DNA of 14,744 bases, taken from Desulfonatronaceae bacterium UBA663. Its GTDB lineage: Bacteria > Desulfobacterota > Desulfovibrionia > Desulfovibrionales > Desulfonatronaceae. The position numbers and the translations under genes are program-made. The stretch spans positions 1 through 14,744 of the forward strand of contig DBNV01000099.1 of assembly GCA_002299865.1 (NCBI GenBank). The letters are read 5' to 3'. The notes beneath the pieces are model-generated. The model was not told the origin of the DNA. It saw only the letters and a program-made list of their open reading frames with translations, and made no database searches. Positions within the stretch are counted from its first letter, which is position 1, and the number at the start of each line of letters is the position of its first letter. Shown piece by piece: positions 6,296-13,599 of the stretch.

Positions 6296-7370
6296 CCTTT
6301 CCCCCGCCCGCCTGCAGGAGAAAATATTCGATCTCACGGATGGCCTTGCCCAGACGCGGGGCTTGCTCCTGCGCTTTGCAGACTGCACAGTGGAAGTGCG
6401 TTCCAACGCTCCCCTCCTAGTGGAAAAGCTTTGCCGGTATTATGCGGATTTTCTCGTGGACGATGGCGCGCCAGAGATAGTGGTCACGGCCATGGAAACC
6501 GCACCCATCGCCCCAGAAGCTGATTGGGTGATCAAACAGCCCGATCCAGGCAAGACCAAAATCAAGGAAGAATATCTTGATGTGGGCGGTGGACGCATGG
6601 TGCGCAAGCGCCTGACCGGGATGCTCTTCTATTTCGACCGCGGACGTCATCTGGCCCTCGGCCCCTGCACGGCCAACGACAACCAGGTCGTCAATTTCAT
6701 CAACAGCCGCTTCATCCAGTGGATGTTGGATCGCGGGTGCCTGCTCTGTCACGCCGCCGGGGTTTCCTCAAAAGGCAATGGGCTGGCCCTGGCCGGTTTT
6801 TCCGGCATGGGCAAATCCACCTTGGCCCTGCACATGATGAGCCGGGGGTTGGACTTCGTGAGCAACGACAGGTTGCTGATCCGCCTCGGTGAGTCCGGGC
6901 TGGATATGTACGGCGTGGCCAAGCTGCCGCGGGTCAATCCCGGCACCATTCTGGGGAACGCCACCCTCATAGGCATGCTGGACGAGCGCCGGAAGGATCA
7001 TTACGCTCAGATGGCCCCCGAGGAGCTGTGGTCCCTGGAGAGCAAGCATGACGTCTATCTGGACGAATGCTTTAGAATGAGCAAATTCCTGATTGCTTCA
7101 AAAAAATCCGGCCTGGTGATCCTTAACTGGAAGCACAAGTACCCGCGCACTTCCCTGGAATTTGTGGATATCAGCCAGCGCCTCGACCTTTTGGAAACAG
7201 TGATCAAGGTGCCGGGCCTGTTTTTTTTACCGGAACCTGATGTGGACTATGATTTTTCCAAGGCCGCTTATCTGAGGCTGCTGCGGGATTGTCCGGTCTT
7301 CGAGGCCCGGGGCGGGGTGGATTTCAGCCAGGTCAGCGACGCCTGCATTCACTTCTTGAATCGGCGATAA
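6288..7370 (+). CDS. GAK system HprK-related kinase B
   Basis: This 360-residue P-loop kinase is related to HPr kinase/phosphorylase. The C-terminal half carries the HprK-type core: a strand with H155 in CLLCHAAGVS, Walker A GFSGMGKST (170-178, K176, S177), and a Walker-B-like acidic segment DFVSNDRLLIR (189-199, D194). The long N-terminal region (1-145) has no evident motif and corresponds in place to the regulatory domain of HprK. No PTS HPr gene is present in this window, and the kinase sits among amphi-Trp, ATP-grasp and CofD-like genes, the defining context of the B subgroup. It might phosphorylate Ser/Thr on a small partner or a small molecule; neither is shown. The ATG at 6288 lies inside the last codons of the ATP-grasp gene (8-nt overlap), so no independent ribosome site is needed. 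Subfamily assignment is good; function is unknown. Confidence 0.87.
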   Translation: MTNLSPARLQEKIFDLTDGLAQTRGLLLRFADCTVEVRSNAPLLVEKLCRYYADFLVDDGAPEIVVTAMETAPIAPEADWVIKQPDPGKTKIKEEYLDVGGGRMVRKRLTGMLFYFDRGRHLALGPCTANDNQVVNFINSRFIQWMLDRGCLLCHAAGVSSKGNGLALAGFSGMGKSTLALHMMSRGLDFVSNDRLLIRLGESGLDMYGVAKLPRVNPGTILGNATLIGMLDERRKDHYAQMAPEELWSLESKHDVYLDECFRMSKFLIASKKSGLVILNWKHKYPRTSLEFVDISQRLDLLETVIKVPGLFFLPEPDVDYDFSKAAYLRLLRDCPVFEARGGVDFSQVSDACIHFLNRR

Positions 7371-7388
7371 CGACGCTCTTCTTCCATC

Positions 7389-8579
7389 ATGGATGCAACG
7401 CGCATCAGCAGATCCGTCAGACTGCCGGACCGGTTCCGCCTGGCCAGGTATTTGAAAGCCCCGGAATTGGGACCGAAGATTCTTTTTTTCAGCGGCGGTA
7501 CGGCTCTGAACCCCTTAAGCCGGGAACTGGTGCGCTACACCCACAACTCCATTCATTTGGTCACGCCCTTTGATTCCGGCGGCAGTTCGGCCAAACTGCG
7601 CGAGGCGTTTCAAATGTTGGCCGTGGGCGACCTGCGCAGCCGCCTGATGGCCCTGGCCGACCAAAGCGTCAAGGGCAACCCGGAAATATTGAAGCTCTTC
7701 ACCTACCGCCTCCCCAAGGAAGAAGACGACCGCACCCTGCGTCAACACCTGGAGCGGCTGTGCTTGGGACGCGATCCCTTGATCCGGGAGATCCCGGACC
7801 CCATGCGCAAGATCATCCGCAACTACCTGCAGATTTTCCTGCAGCACATGCCTAAGGATTTTGACCTGCGCGGCGCCAGCATCGGCAACTTGATCCTGAC
7901 GGCCGGGTACCTGACCAGCGAACGACGCATCGACTCGGTAATTTTTCTCTTTTCCAAGCTGGCCGAAGTGCGCGGCGTGGTCCGCCCGATCACCAACACA
8001 TCTCTTCATCTGGCCGGACAGTTGGAAAACGGGAAATGGATCGTGGGACAACACCTGCTCACCGGCAAGGAAGTTCCTCCCATCGCCTCTCGGATCAAAC
8101 GTCTGGGCATCAGTCAAAGCCGCCCGATTCCAGACTTGGTGGACGTGAACATTCGGGAAAAAATCCGCAAACTGATCCTTGAGGCCGAACTGATCTGCTA
8201 TCCCATGGGCAGCTTCTATTCCAGCCTGATCGCCAATCTCCTGCCTCGCGGCGTGGGACAGGCCGTGGCCGAGAACGACTGTCCCAAGGTGTATATTCCC
8301 AATACGGGCGTGGATCCCGAGCAGTACGGAATGTCCCTGGCAGACAACGTGCGGACGCTTTTGCATTATCTACGCAAAGGCTGCAACACGGAGCAGGCCC
8401 CGGATAAGCTCCTGAACTTCGTGATGCTGGACACCCAGGGTGCTCGCTATGCCCAGCCCCTGGACGTAGCGGCCGTGCGCGAACTAGGGGTGGAGGTGAT
8501 CCGGATGCCCTTGGGGCGGGACCAGGAAGAGGCCCTTGACGGAGAACACGTGATCGAGGCTTTGTTGTCTCTGGTATGA
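7389..8579 (+). CDS. GAK system CofD/YvcK-like protein
   Basis: This 396-residue protein has the CofD/YvcK (gluconeogenesis factor) Rossmann-type fold. Seen: ILFFSGGTALNPLSR (31-45) with the SGGT loop, VTPFDSGGSSAKLR (58-71), GDLRSRL (80-86), LRGASIGNLILTAGY (160-174), and CYPMGSFYSSLIANLLPRGV (270-289), the last corresponding to the GPGSLYTS-type phosphate loop. CofD proper transfers a lactyl-phosphate group in F420 synthesis; YvcK binds UDP-GlcNAc and controls cell-wall metabolism. This member belongs to neither by context: no F420 genes surround it. It may bind a nucleotide-sugar or phosphorylated ligand for the cluster's kinases, by inference. The ATG comes 18 nt after the kinase stop in the same frame, and no Shine-Dalgarno is visible upstream (CTCTTCTTCCATC); no alternative upstream start exists because of that stop. 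Translation probably depends on coupling to the kinase gene. Confidence 0.87.
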   Translation: MDATRISRSVRLPDRFRLARYLKAPELGPKILFFSGGTALNPLSRELVRYTHNSIHLVTPFDSGGSSAKLREAFQMLAVGDLRSRLMALADQSVKGNPEILKLFTYRLPKEEDDRTLRQHLERLCLGRDPLIREIPDPMRKIIRNYLQIFLQHMPKDFDLRGASIGNLILTAGYLTSERRIDSVIFLFSKLAEVRGVVRPITNTSLHLAGQLENGKWIVGQHLLTGKEVPPIASRIKRLGISQSRPIPDLVDVNIREKIRKLILEAELICYPMGSFYSSLIANLLPRGVGQAVAENDCPKVYIPNTGVDPEQYGMSLADNVRTLLHYLRKGCNTEQAPDKLLNFVMLDTQGARYAQPLDVAAVRELGVEVIRMPLGRDQEEALDGEHVIEALLSLV

Positions 8580-8638
8580 CCAATTTAAATGTTTTTAAAA
8601 ATTAGCAATTTAACCATTTAAAGTCTAAGGAGGCGGAT
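8580..8638 (+). promoter_or_regulatory. AT-rich leader with strong Shine-Dalgarno before the second amphi-Trp gene
   Basis: This 59-nt gap is far richer in A/T than the surrounding GC-rich sequence. It contains an 8-bp inverted repeat, TTTAAATG (8584-8591) and CATTTAAA (8615-8622), and repeated AATTTAA units. The consensus-strength AAGGAGG (8627-8633) sits 5 nt before the ATG. It could be an internal promoter or operator that lets the last gene be expressed above the rest. I cannot fix a -35/-10 pair with confidence. Confidence 0.4.
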
Positions 8639-9067
8639 ATGTCGAAAAAAGAAGTGAAGCTGAAGGGAGTCATGGGTAGAGACCAGGTAGTGGCGTATCT
8701 GGAGGACCTGCTCGCCGGCCTCAAGTCCGGAAAAATTTGCGTTCAGCAGGGGGAAGAATTCGTGACCTTGTGCCCGGAGCAACTGATCAACGTGGAAGTT
8801 CAGGCCTCGGTCAAAAAAGGCAAGGAGAAATTTGAGATGGAACTGGTTTGGCGCAAGGAAGAAGCTCCCGTGGAAATGTCGGGCACGCGTATTTCCGCGT
8901 CCGAGCCGGAGGCACCCGAGGACGCGGCTCAAGAATTGCCGGCGGTGAGCGGACCGGCCGTCAAGGTCCAGGCTTCAAAGACGACCGAATCCGCTGCCGA
9001 AGCCCCCAAGATTGGCGAAGAAACAGCAGAGGCAGGCGGGGGCAAGTGGGGTGAAAAAGGAAAATAA
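8639..9067 (+). CDS. GAK system amphi-Trp domain protein with acidic Ala/Glu-rich tail
   Basis: This 142-residue soluble protein closes the cluster. Residues 1-75 form an amphi-Trp domain: a basic start, the helix QVVAYLEDLLAGLKSGK (16-32), EEFVTLCPEQLINVEVQA (39-56) and a final strand EMELVWRKEE with W71, in register with W71 of the first amphi-Trp protein. Residues 76-142 are a low-complexity Ala/Glu/Pro/Lys tail, likely disordered, that ends in a short Gly/Lys-rich stretch with a lone Trp (W137). No catalytic motif or export signal is seen. The strongest ribosome site of the cluster precedes it and a strong terminator follows 10 nt after the stop, which suggests an abundant product. It may be the carrier, scaffold or substrate of the system. 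The domain call is good, the role unknown. Confidence 0.83.
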   Translation: MSKKEVKLKGVMGRDQVVAYLEDLLAGLKSGKICVQQGEEFVTLCPEQLINVEVQASVKKGKEKFEMELVWRKEEAPVEMSGTRISASEPEAPEDAAQELPAVSGPAVKVQASKTTESAAEAPKIGEETAEAGGGKWGEKGK

Positions 9068-9076
9068 CGCTGACCT

Positions 9077-9117
9077 TCACGGCAAAACGGCCCGGCTTCC
9101 GGGCCGTTTTGCCGTGA
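9077..9117 (+). terminator. Near-perfect 19-bp stem-loop terminator of the GAK-type cluster
   Basis: The arms 9077-9095 and 9099-9117 are exact complements around a CTT loop. The inner part is a classical intrinsic terminator: an A4 run, a GC-rich CGGCCCGG stem, and a T4 run (9107-9110). The T-tract is included in the stem, so the element can act on both strands. It lies 10 nt after the last stop of the cluster and about 20 nt before the end of a coding-like minus-strand remnant, the usual place for a shared terminator between convergent genes. Confidence 0.8.
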
Positions 9118-9139
9118 CCGAAAAAAGAACCATTGTTGG

Positions 9140-9337
9140 TCAAGCCCGAATGGCCAACAAAAAGTCCGTCCGTTCCACGAATCCGGCCCCGCCCCGCGAA
9201 GGAGTGATCCAGGCGGGTTCGGCTTCCAGCAGACCCATGTAGTCCAGGACATTAGCCCCGCCCACGGCATGGGGAAAAGAGGCCCATCGCTGAATCTGTC
9301 CCCCTTTGACAAGGGCATGCTGGACAAATACGCTTTT
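9140..9337 (-). pseudogene. Possible 3' remnant of an unrecognised minus-strand gene
   Basis: One minus-strand frame is open for 65 codons before TGA at 9140-9142 and reads like real protein, for example SFPHAVGGANVLDYMGLLE and then AGFVERTDFLLAIRA. Third positions are G/C rich like those of neighbouring genes, and the frame ends just outside the shared stem-loop terminator. An in-frame TGA (9338-9340) closes the upstream side, and no ATG with a ribosome site precedes most of it; the only in-frame GTG and ATG starts are internal and lack a Shine-Dalgarno. I read it as the leftover C-terminus of a gene whose 5' part was lost when the acyl-CoA ligase region was joined here. I cannot name the family. 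A chance open frame remains possible. Confidence 0.35.
9306..9334 (+). promoter_or_regulatory. Candidate sigma-70 promoter for the acyl-CoA ligase
   Basis: TTGACA (9306-9311), a perfect -35 box, is followed after 17 nt by TACGCT (9329-9334), which keeps the T, A and final T of the -10 consensus. Transcription would start near 9341, about 48 nt before the ATG. An A/T-rich stretch follows. The -10 box is weak. Confidence 0.4.
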
Positions 9338-9388
9338 TCAAAATAACAACTACCGCGTCTTATCATCCATAACCGTGAGAGATCTGAC

Positions 9389-11098
9389 ATGATCGAGGCT
9401 CCCCGGCCCTGGACGAAATTCTACGGCCCCGACACCCCATTGAACTTCGAACCCCAGGCCATGGCCGTCCAGGATTATCTGGCTCAAGCCGCCAGAAACA
9501 CCCCTGAACGCAAGGCCATTGTCTTCCAGAACTGGTCCATGACCTACGCGGAACTGGATCGTGTTTCCGGAGTGATGGCCGCGAACCTGCGCCGCCTCGG
9601 GCTGCGTCCGGGCACCAGGGTGGCAATCCTGCTGCCCAATTTGCCACAGACCTTGATCAGTTTTTTCGCCGTACTCAAGGCAGGCGGGACTTTGGTGATG
9701 ATGAACCCGTTGTACATGGAAAAAGAGTTGCGGGACCAGATCACCGACAGCGGAGCGGAGTTTCTGATCACCATGGATCTGCTCTGGGCGAAGGTCAAGG
9801 ACCTGCGCAAACAGATGCGGCTGAAAAAAATTCTCATTACCAGTATCGCCGACGCCCTGGCCTTCCCCTTAAGCCAACTCTACCGCATCAACGCCTGGAA
9901 GCAGAAGATGGGCAAGGACGTCCCCTATGGAGACGGGGATATCATGCCCTGGAAGGAAGCGGTCAAGGGGCAGGAAACCCATGCGCACATCGTCAGCGAT
10001 CCCCGCCAGGAAGTGGCCATGCTGCAATACACCGGCGGAACCACGGGCGTGCCCAAGGGGGTCATGCTCACACACTATAATCTGACGGCCAACGTTCAGC
10101 AGTGCCTGGCCATGCTGCCCGAGCTGAAAACCAAGCATCACACCCTGCTAGCCGTGCTGCCTTTTTTTCATATCTTTGGCCTGACCGTGTGCATCAACCT
10201 CTCCGTGGCCTTGGCCGTCACGATCATCCCCTTCCCCCGCCTGGTGGTGGACGATCTGCTCAAGGCCATCCAAAAGTTCAAGCCTACTATTTTCCCTGCG
10301 GTGCCGGCCATTTTTATGGCCATGCTGCAGCACAAGAAGCTCAAGGAATACCGGCTGTCCTCCATTGACTACTGTATTTCCGGGTCCGCCCCCCTGCCCG
10401 TGGAGGTCATGGCCCAGTTCGAACAGATCACCAATGCGGAGATCATCGAAGGTTACGGTTTGACCGAGGCCTCTCCGGTCACCCATTTTAACCCGCTCCA
10501 TGGCAAACGCAAGGCTGGCTCCATCGGCATCCCCATGCCGGGCACCGAAGCGGCCATCGTGAACATGGAGGGCGGAGCGGTTTCCGTGCCCACCGGCAAG
10601 CTGGGGGAATTGGTCATCCGCGGCCCCCAAGTGATGCTCGGGTACTGGAACAGACCGGATGAAACGGCCAGCGCCGTGCGCAACACCTGGCTGTACACCG
10701 GCGACATCGCCTACATGGACGAAGACGGGTTCTACTTCATTATGGACCGCAAAAAGGACCTGATCATTTCCGGCGGCTACAATATCTATCCCCGGGACGT
10801 GGATGAAGTGCTGTACGAGCATCCCAAGGTCAAGGAGGCCGTGGCCGTGGGCATCCCCCACCCCACCCGAGGTGAGATCGTCAAGGCCTTCATCGTGCCC
10901 AAGCAGGGGGAAAAAATTGAGCCTTCGGAAATCATCGCATTTTGCAATCAGCGCCTGGCCAAGTACAAAGTGCCGCGCAGGGTGGAATTTCGCGAGGAAT
11001 TGCCCAAGACTCTGGTAGGTAAGGTGCTGCGTCGCGCTCTGCGGCAGGAAGAAATGGAGAAGATGGAGAAGAAGAGACAGGCGCGCATGTCCCGATAA
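9389..11098 (+). CDS. fadD: AMP-forming long-chain fatty acid-CoA ligase
   Basis: This 569-residue enzyme of the adenylate-forming superfamily activates a fatty acid with ATP to acyl-AMP and then to acyl-CoA, feeding beta-oxidation or phospholipid synthesis. Seen: P-loop LQYTGGTTGVPKGVMLTH (212-229), the aromatic PFFHIFG (258-264) of the acyl tunnel entrance, SGSAPLP (331-337), YGLTEASPVTHFNP (356-369), GELVIRGPQVMLGYWNRP (406-423), TGD with D438, the hinge DRKKDLIISGGYNIYPRD (453-470), and the C-terminal catalytic lysine K545 in PKTLVGKVLRRAL. The length matches the FadD-type family (about 560). The ATG at 9389 has a weak GAGAGA upstream. A separate promoter and the terminator before it indicate that it is not part of the GAK-type cluster. 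Chain-length specificity cannot be read; a 4-coumarate-ligase-like or medium-chain substrate is possible. Confidence 0.92.
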   Translation: MIEAPRPWTKFYGPDTPLNFEPQAMAVQDYLAQAARNTPERKAIVFQNWSMTYAELDRVSGVMAANLRRLGLRPGTRVAILLPNLPQTLISFFAVLKAGGTLVMMNPLYMEKELRDQITDSGAEFLITMDLLWAKVKDLRKQMRLKKILITSIADALAFPLSQLYRINAWKQKMGKDVPYGDGDIMPWKEAVKGQETHAHIVSDPRQEVAMLQYTGGTTGVPKGVMLTHYNLTANVQQCLAMLPELKTKHHTLLAVLPFFHIFGLTVCINLSVALAVTIIPFPRLVVDDLLKAIQKFKPTIFPAVPAIFMAMLQHKKLKEYRLSSIDYCISGSAPLPVEVMAQFEQITNAEIIEGYGLTEASPVTHFNPLHGKRKAGSIGIPMPGTEAAIVNMEGGAVSVPTGKLGELVIRGPQVMLGYWNRPDETASAVRNTWLYTGDIAYMDEDGFYFIMDRKKDLIISGGYNIYPRDVDEVLYEHPKVKEAVAVGIPHPTRGEIVKAFIVPKQGEKIEPSEIIAFCNQRLAKYKVPRRVEFREELPKTLVGKVLRRALRQEEMEKMEKKRQARMSR

Positions 11099-11186
11099 CG
11101 GGTTGGGCGTGCGCACCGTTTCGTAAAAAATCCGGCAACGCCCCTTTCTCTCGGCGACGGACGAGAATCGAACGCCCCCGCCGCCT
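11099..11186. other. Convergent junction between acyl-CoA ligase and HAD phosphatase
   Basis: This 88-nt gap separates two convergent genes. GGGCGT (11105-11110) can pair with ACGCCC (11138-11143) over a 27-nt loop, and an A6 run (11125-11130) gives T6 on the minus strand. Neither makes a convincing intrinsic terminator. Confidence 0.25.
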
Positions 11187-11855
11187 TCAAGGCCGCAGAT
11201 AGTTCATTAGTTCCAAAGGATTCTCCAGGACTCGCACCGCGCCAAAAGCCAGAAGTTCATCCCGTCCCCGGAAGCCCCAGGCGGCACCGAGAGGAATCAT
11301 GCCGGCTGCCTGGGCCGTTTGCATGTCTATGCTCGAATCCCCCAAAAAAAGCATGCTTTCCGGTTTGATCCGCATGGATTCGGCTATTTCCAAGGCTACC
11401 CCGGAGTCGGGCTTTCTTAGCTTTTCCGGCTTGGCTCCGACAACCTCGTGAAACGGAACGCGGGGGAAAAAGTGGAGCACCATCTCCCGGGTGGCTTCGT
11501 GCGGCTTGTTGGAAAGCACGGCCATGGGGATGCCTCGGGATTCAAGCCTGTCGAGCAATTCCTCAACCCCGGCATAGGGTTTTGTGGTCCTGGCCCAGGT
11601 CCTTGCATACTCCTCACACATAGCCCGGACGCACTCGGCAATTCCGGGGTCATGACGCTGGTTGTCAGGCAGAGCCCTTCGGACCAGCATGGCCATGCCG
11701 TCGCCCACGAACCTGCGATAGGCGTCCACCGGATGCGTCCGCCACCCTCGTTGGGCAAGAACGCCGTTCATGGCCTCGGCCAGATCCATAAGCGTATCCA
11801 GCAGCGTGCCGTCCAGATCGAAAATTACGCCTTGTTTTCGGCTCATTGGCGTCAT
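11187..11855 (-). CDS. HAD-superfamily phosphatase, phosphoglycolate phosphatase (Gph)-like
   Basis: This 222-residue cytoplasmic HAD hydrolase of subfamily IA dephosphorylates small phosphometabolites; Gph removes 2-phosphoglycolate formed during DNA repair. All four motifs are present: nucleophile and acid/base D13 and D15 in VIFDLDGTLLD, S115 in AVLSNKPHE, K148 in LRKPDSG, and D173/D177 in FLGDSSIDMQTA. The helical cap lies between motifs I and II (about 20-95). The length is usual for Gph/PpaX-like enzymes. Its ATG at 11855 overlaps the stop of the upstream helicase gene as ATGA, so it is the last gene of a three-gene minus-strand operon; an in-frame ATG at 11846 is an alternative start. 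The exact substrate is not certain because many HAD-IA enzymes share these motifs. Confidence 0.88.
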   Translation of the reverse strand: MTPMSRKQGVIFDLDGTLLDTLMDLAEAMNGVLAQRGWRTHPVDAYRRFVGDGMAMLVRRALPDNQRHDPGIAECVRAMCEEYARTWARTTKPYAGVEELLDRLESRGIPMAVLSNKPHEATREMVLHFFPRVPFHEVVGAKPEKLRKPDSGVALEIAESMRIKPESMLFLGDSSIDMQTAQAAGMIPLGAAWGFRGRDELLAFGAVRVLENPLELMNYLRP

Positions 11856-13579
11856 GGGCGAATCTTGCTTTTTCTCCAGACGCCCGCACCCGGCTTTTTG
11901 AACCGCTGTGGTCTGCGGGGCGGAATTTGTTTTGCGCGTTCGCCCGGCCCTTCTTCCAGGGCGGAGTCTCCGGGCTCGACCACCTCCACGGTCAGGCGCC
12001 TGCCCCGAATCTGGTTGCCATGCATGATCCGCACCGCCTCGGCGGCGAATTCCTCGGGCACCTCAACGTAGCAACATCTCTCCAGCAGGCGGATCTTGCC
12101 GATCTGCCTGCCGGAAAGCCCAGTTTCTCCGGCAATGGCACCGACCACGTCCCGCACTTCCACCTGGTGGCCATGCCCGACGTTGATTCTGAGGCAGGCC
12201 ATGTTCCGAACCGTATCCCCTCGCGGACCAAACGTCTTGTCGCCTCTCTCGGCCGAGGTTGGGAAAAACATCTCCTGCTCGTCCCTTAACGGCCCCATGA
12301 GCATCTTCAAAAGCGCGGCGGCCATGTCCAGGGACGTCGCCTGTTCGGTTTCCAGAAAACGCTCCACGGCCCGCTGCTGCTTATCCAGGCCTCCGGCGAG
12401 CATGACTTCCCGCACCCGGATCAAATGCTTCTCGGTTTTGGCCTGCTCCACGTCGCCTGCGCTGGGCACGGCGCGTTGAACCATCTTGGCTTTGGTGAAG
12501 CGCTGAATGTCCCGCAGTTTGTAAAACTCGCGGCCCGAAGCAAAGGTGAAGGCCCGTCCGGTCCTGCCAGCCCGTCCGGTGCGGCCGATGCGGTGCACGT
12601 AATACTCAACGTCGCTGGGAATATCGAAATTGAAAACCGCCTCCACGTCCTCCACGTCGATGCCCCGGGCCGCCACATCCGTGGCCACAAGGATCTCCAC
12701 GTTTCCGGCGCGGAACTTGCCCATGACCTTGTCGCGCTGGTTCTGGTTCATGTCGCCGTGCAGCCCTTCGGCCAAATAGCCCCTGTTCTGCAGATGTTCC
12801 ACGATCTCATCCACGCCGCGCTTGGTGTTGACGAAAACTATGCTCAGCTTGGGGTTGAAAACGTCAATGAGCCGGGACATGGCCTCCAGGCGCAGGCCTC
12901 GGGGCACCTCGTAGAAGAACTGCTCCACCCCGGGCACGGTGAGCACTTTCTGTAATACCTTGGCCAGAGCCGGTTCTTTCAGATACGTGTCCATCAGGCG
13001 CATGATCTCCGGAGGCATGGTCGCCGAAAAGAAGACGCTCTGCCGTTCAGCCGGAGCGGCGTCCAGGATGAACTCAATGTCCTCCCGAAAGCCCATGTCC
13101 AGCATCTCGTCGGCCTCGTCCAGCACGGAGATGCGCAGAGCCCGCAGATCAATGGTGCCCCGCCGCATGTGGTCCATGACCCGGCCGGGCGTGCCGATGA
13201 CCACCTGCGCGCCTTGGCGCAGAGCCCGGAATTGACGATCAATGGGCTGCCCGCCATAGACAGGCAGGATGTTCACGCCTTGTCGATACTTGGCCAGCGC
13301 GTTCAGTTCCCCGGCCACCTGTATGGCCAGCTCCCTGGTCGGACAAAGTACCATGGCCTGGACGCGCTTGTCCTTGGGGTCCACCCGTTCCAGAATGGGA
13401 ATGCCAAAGGCCACGGTCTTACCCGTGCCGGTCTGGGCCTGGCCGATCACATCCCGGCCTTGCATCAGCAGCGGGATGGCCGCAGTTTGAATGGGCGAAG
13501 GCTCCTCAAAGCCCATGTCCCGCACGGCCTTCAGCGTTTCTTGGGATAGTCCCAGCGCGTCGAACTGGTTTGTTTGCAT
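11852..13579 (-). CDS. deaD: DEAD-box ATP-dependent RNA helicase with DbpA-type RNA-binding domain (DeaD/CsdA-like)
   Basis: This 575-residue RNA helicase remodels structured RNA, in relatives during ribosome assembly, cold adaptation and mRNA decay. Seen: Q-motif (GFEEPSPIQ, Q31), motif I AQTGTGKT (48-55), Ia PTREL (80-84), Ib TPGR (130-133), II DEAD (154-157), III SAT (185-187), IV IVFVNTKRG (247-255), V ATDVAARGID (299-308), and VI HRIGRTGRAG (329-338). Residues about 458-535 match the DbpA RNA-binding fold (RINVGHGHQVEVRDVVGAI, then IRGRRLTVEVV), followed by a basic tail. The family commonly runs 550-650 residues. The frame stays open upstream to 14110, but the ATG at 13577-13579 begins the canonical N-terminus MQTNQFDALGLS. 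It lies 20 nt after the methyltransferase stop and overlaps the phosphatase start by ATGA. Confidence 0.95.
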   Translation of the reverse strand: MQTNQFDALGLSQETLKAVRDMGFEEPSPIQTAAIPLLMQGRDVIGQAQTGTGKTVAFGIPILERVDPKDKRVQAMVLCPTRELAIQVAGELNALAKYRQGVNILPVYGGQPIDRQFRALRQGAQVVIGTPGRVMDHMRRGTIDLRALRISVLDEADEMLDMGFREDIEFILDAAPAERQSVFFSATMPPEIMRLMDTYLKEPALAKVLQKVLTVPGVEQFFYEVPRGLRLEAMSRLIDVFNPKLSIVFVNTKRGVDEIVEHLQNRGYLAEGLHGDMNQNQRDKVMGKFRAGNVEILVATDVAARGIDVEDVEAVFNFDIPSDVEYYVHRIGRTGRAGRTGRAFTFASGREFYKLRDIQRFTKAKMVQRAVPSAGDVEQAKTEKHLIRVREVMLAGGLDKQQRAVERFLETEQATSLDMAAALLKMLMGPLRDEQEMFFPTSAERGDKTFGPRGDTVRNMACLRINVGHGHQVEVRDVVGAIAGETGLSGRQIGKIRLLERCCYVEVPEEFAAEAVRIMHGNQIRGRRLTVEVVEPGDSALEEGPGERAKQIPPRRPQRFKKPGAGVWRKSKIRP

Positions 13580-13599
13580 CAGATTGTTCTTGTAATTTC

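Noticed and set aside
7515..8366. 283-codon minus-strand open frame
   Set aside because: Antisense to the CofD-like gene, with no motif of its own.
7389..8579. Reading the CofD-like gene as a coenzyme F420 biosynthesis gene
   Set aside because: No other F420 gene is nearby, and motif spacing and cluster context match the GAK-type CofD relative.
8929..9390. 153-codon minus-strand open frame across the terminator
   Set aside because: It runs through the second amphi-Trp gene and the stem-loop, and its Trp/Pro-rich translation looks non-coding; a different minus-strand frame (9140-9337) is more protein-like.
10148..11116. 322-codon minus-strand open frame
   Set aside because: It lies antisense to the conserved acyl-CoA ligase; His/Gly/Asp-rich composition is typical of the complement of GC-rich coding sequence.
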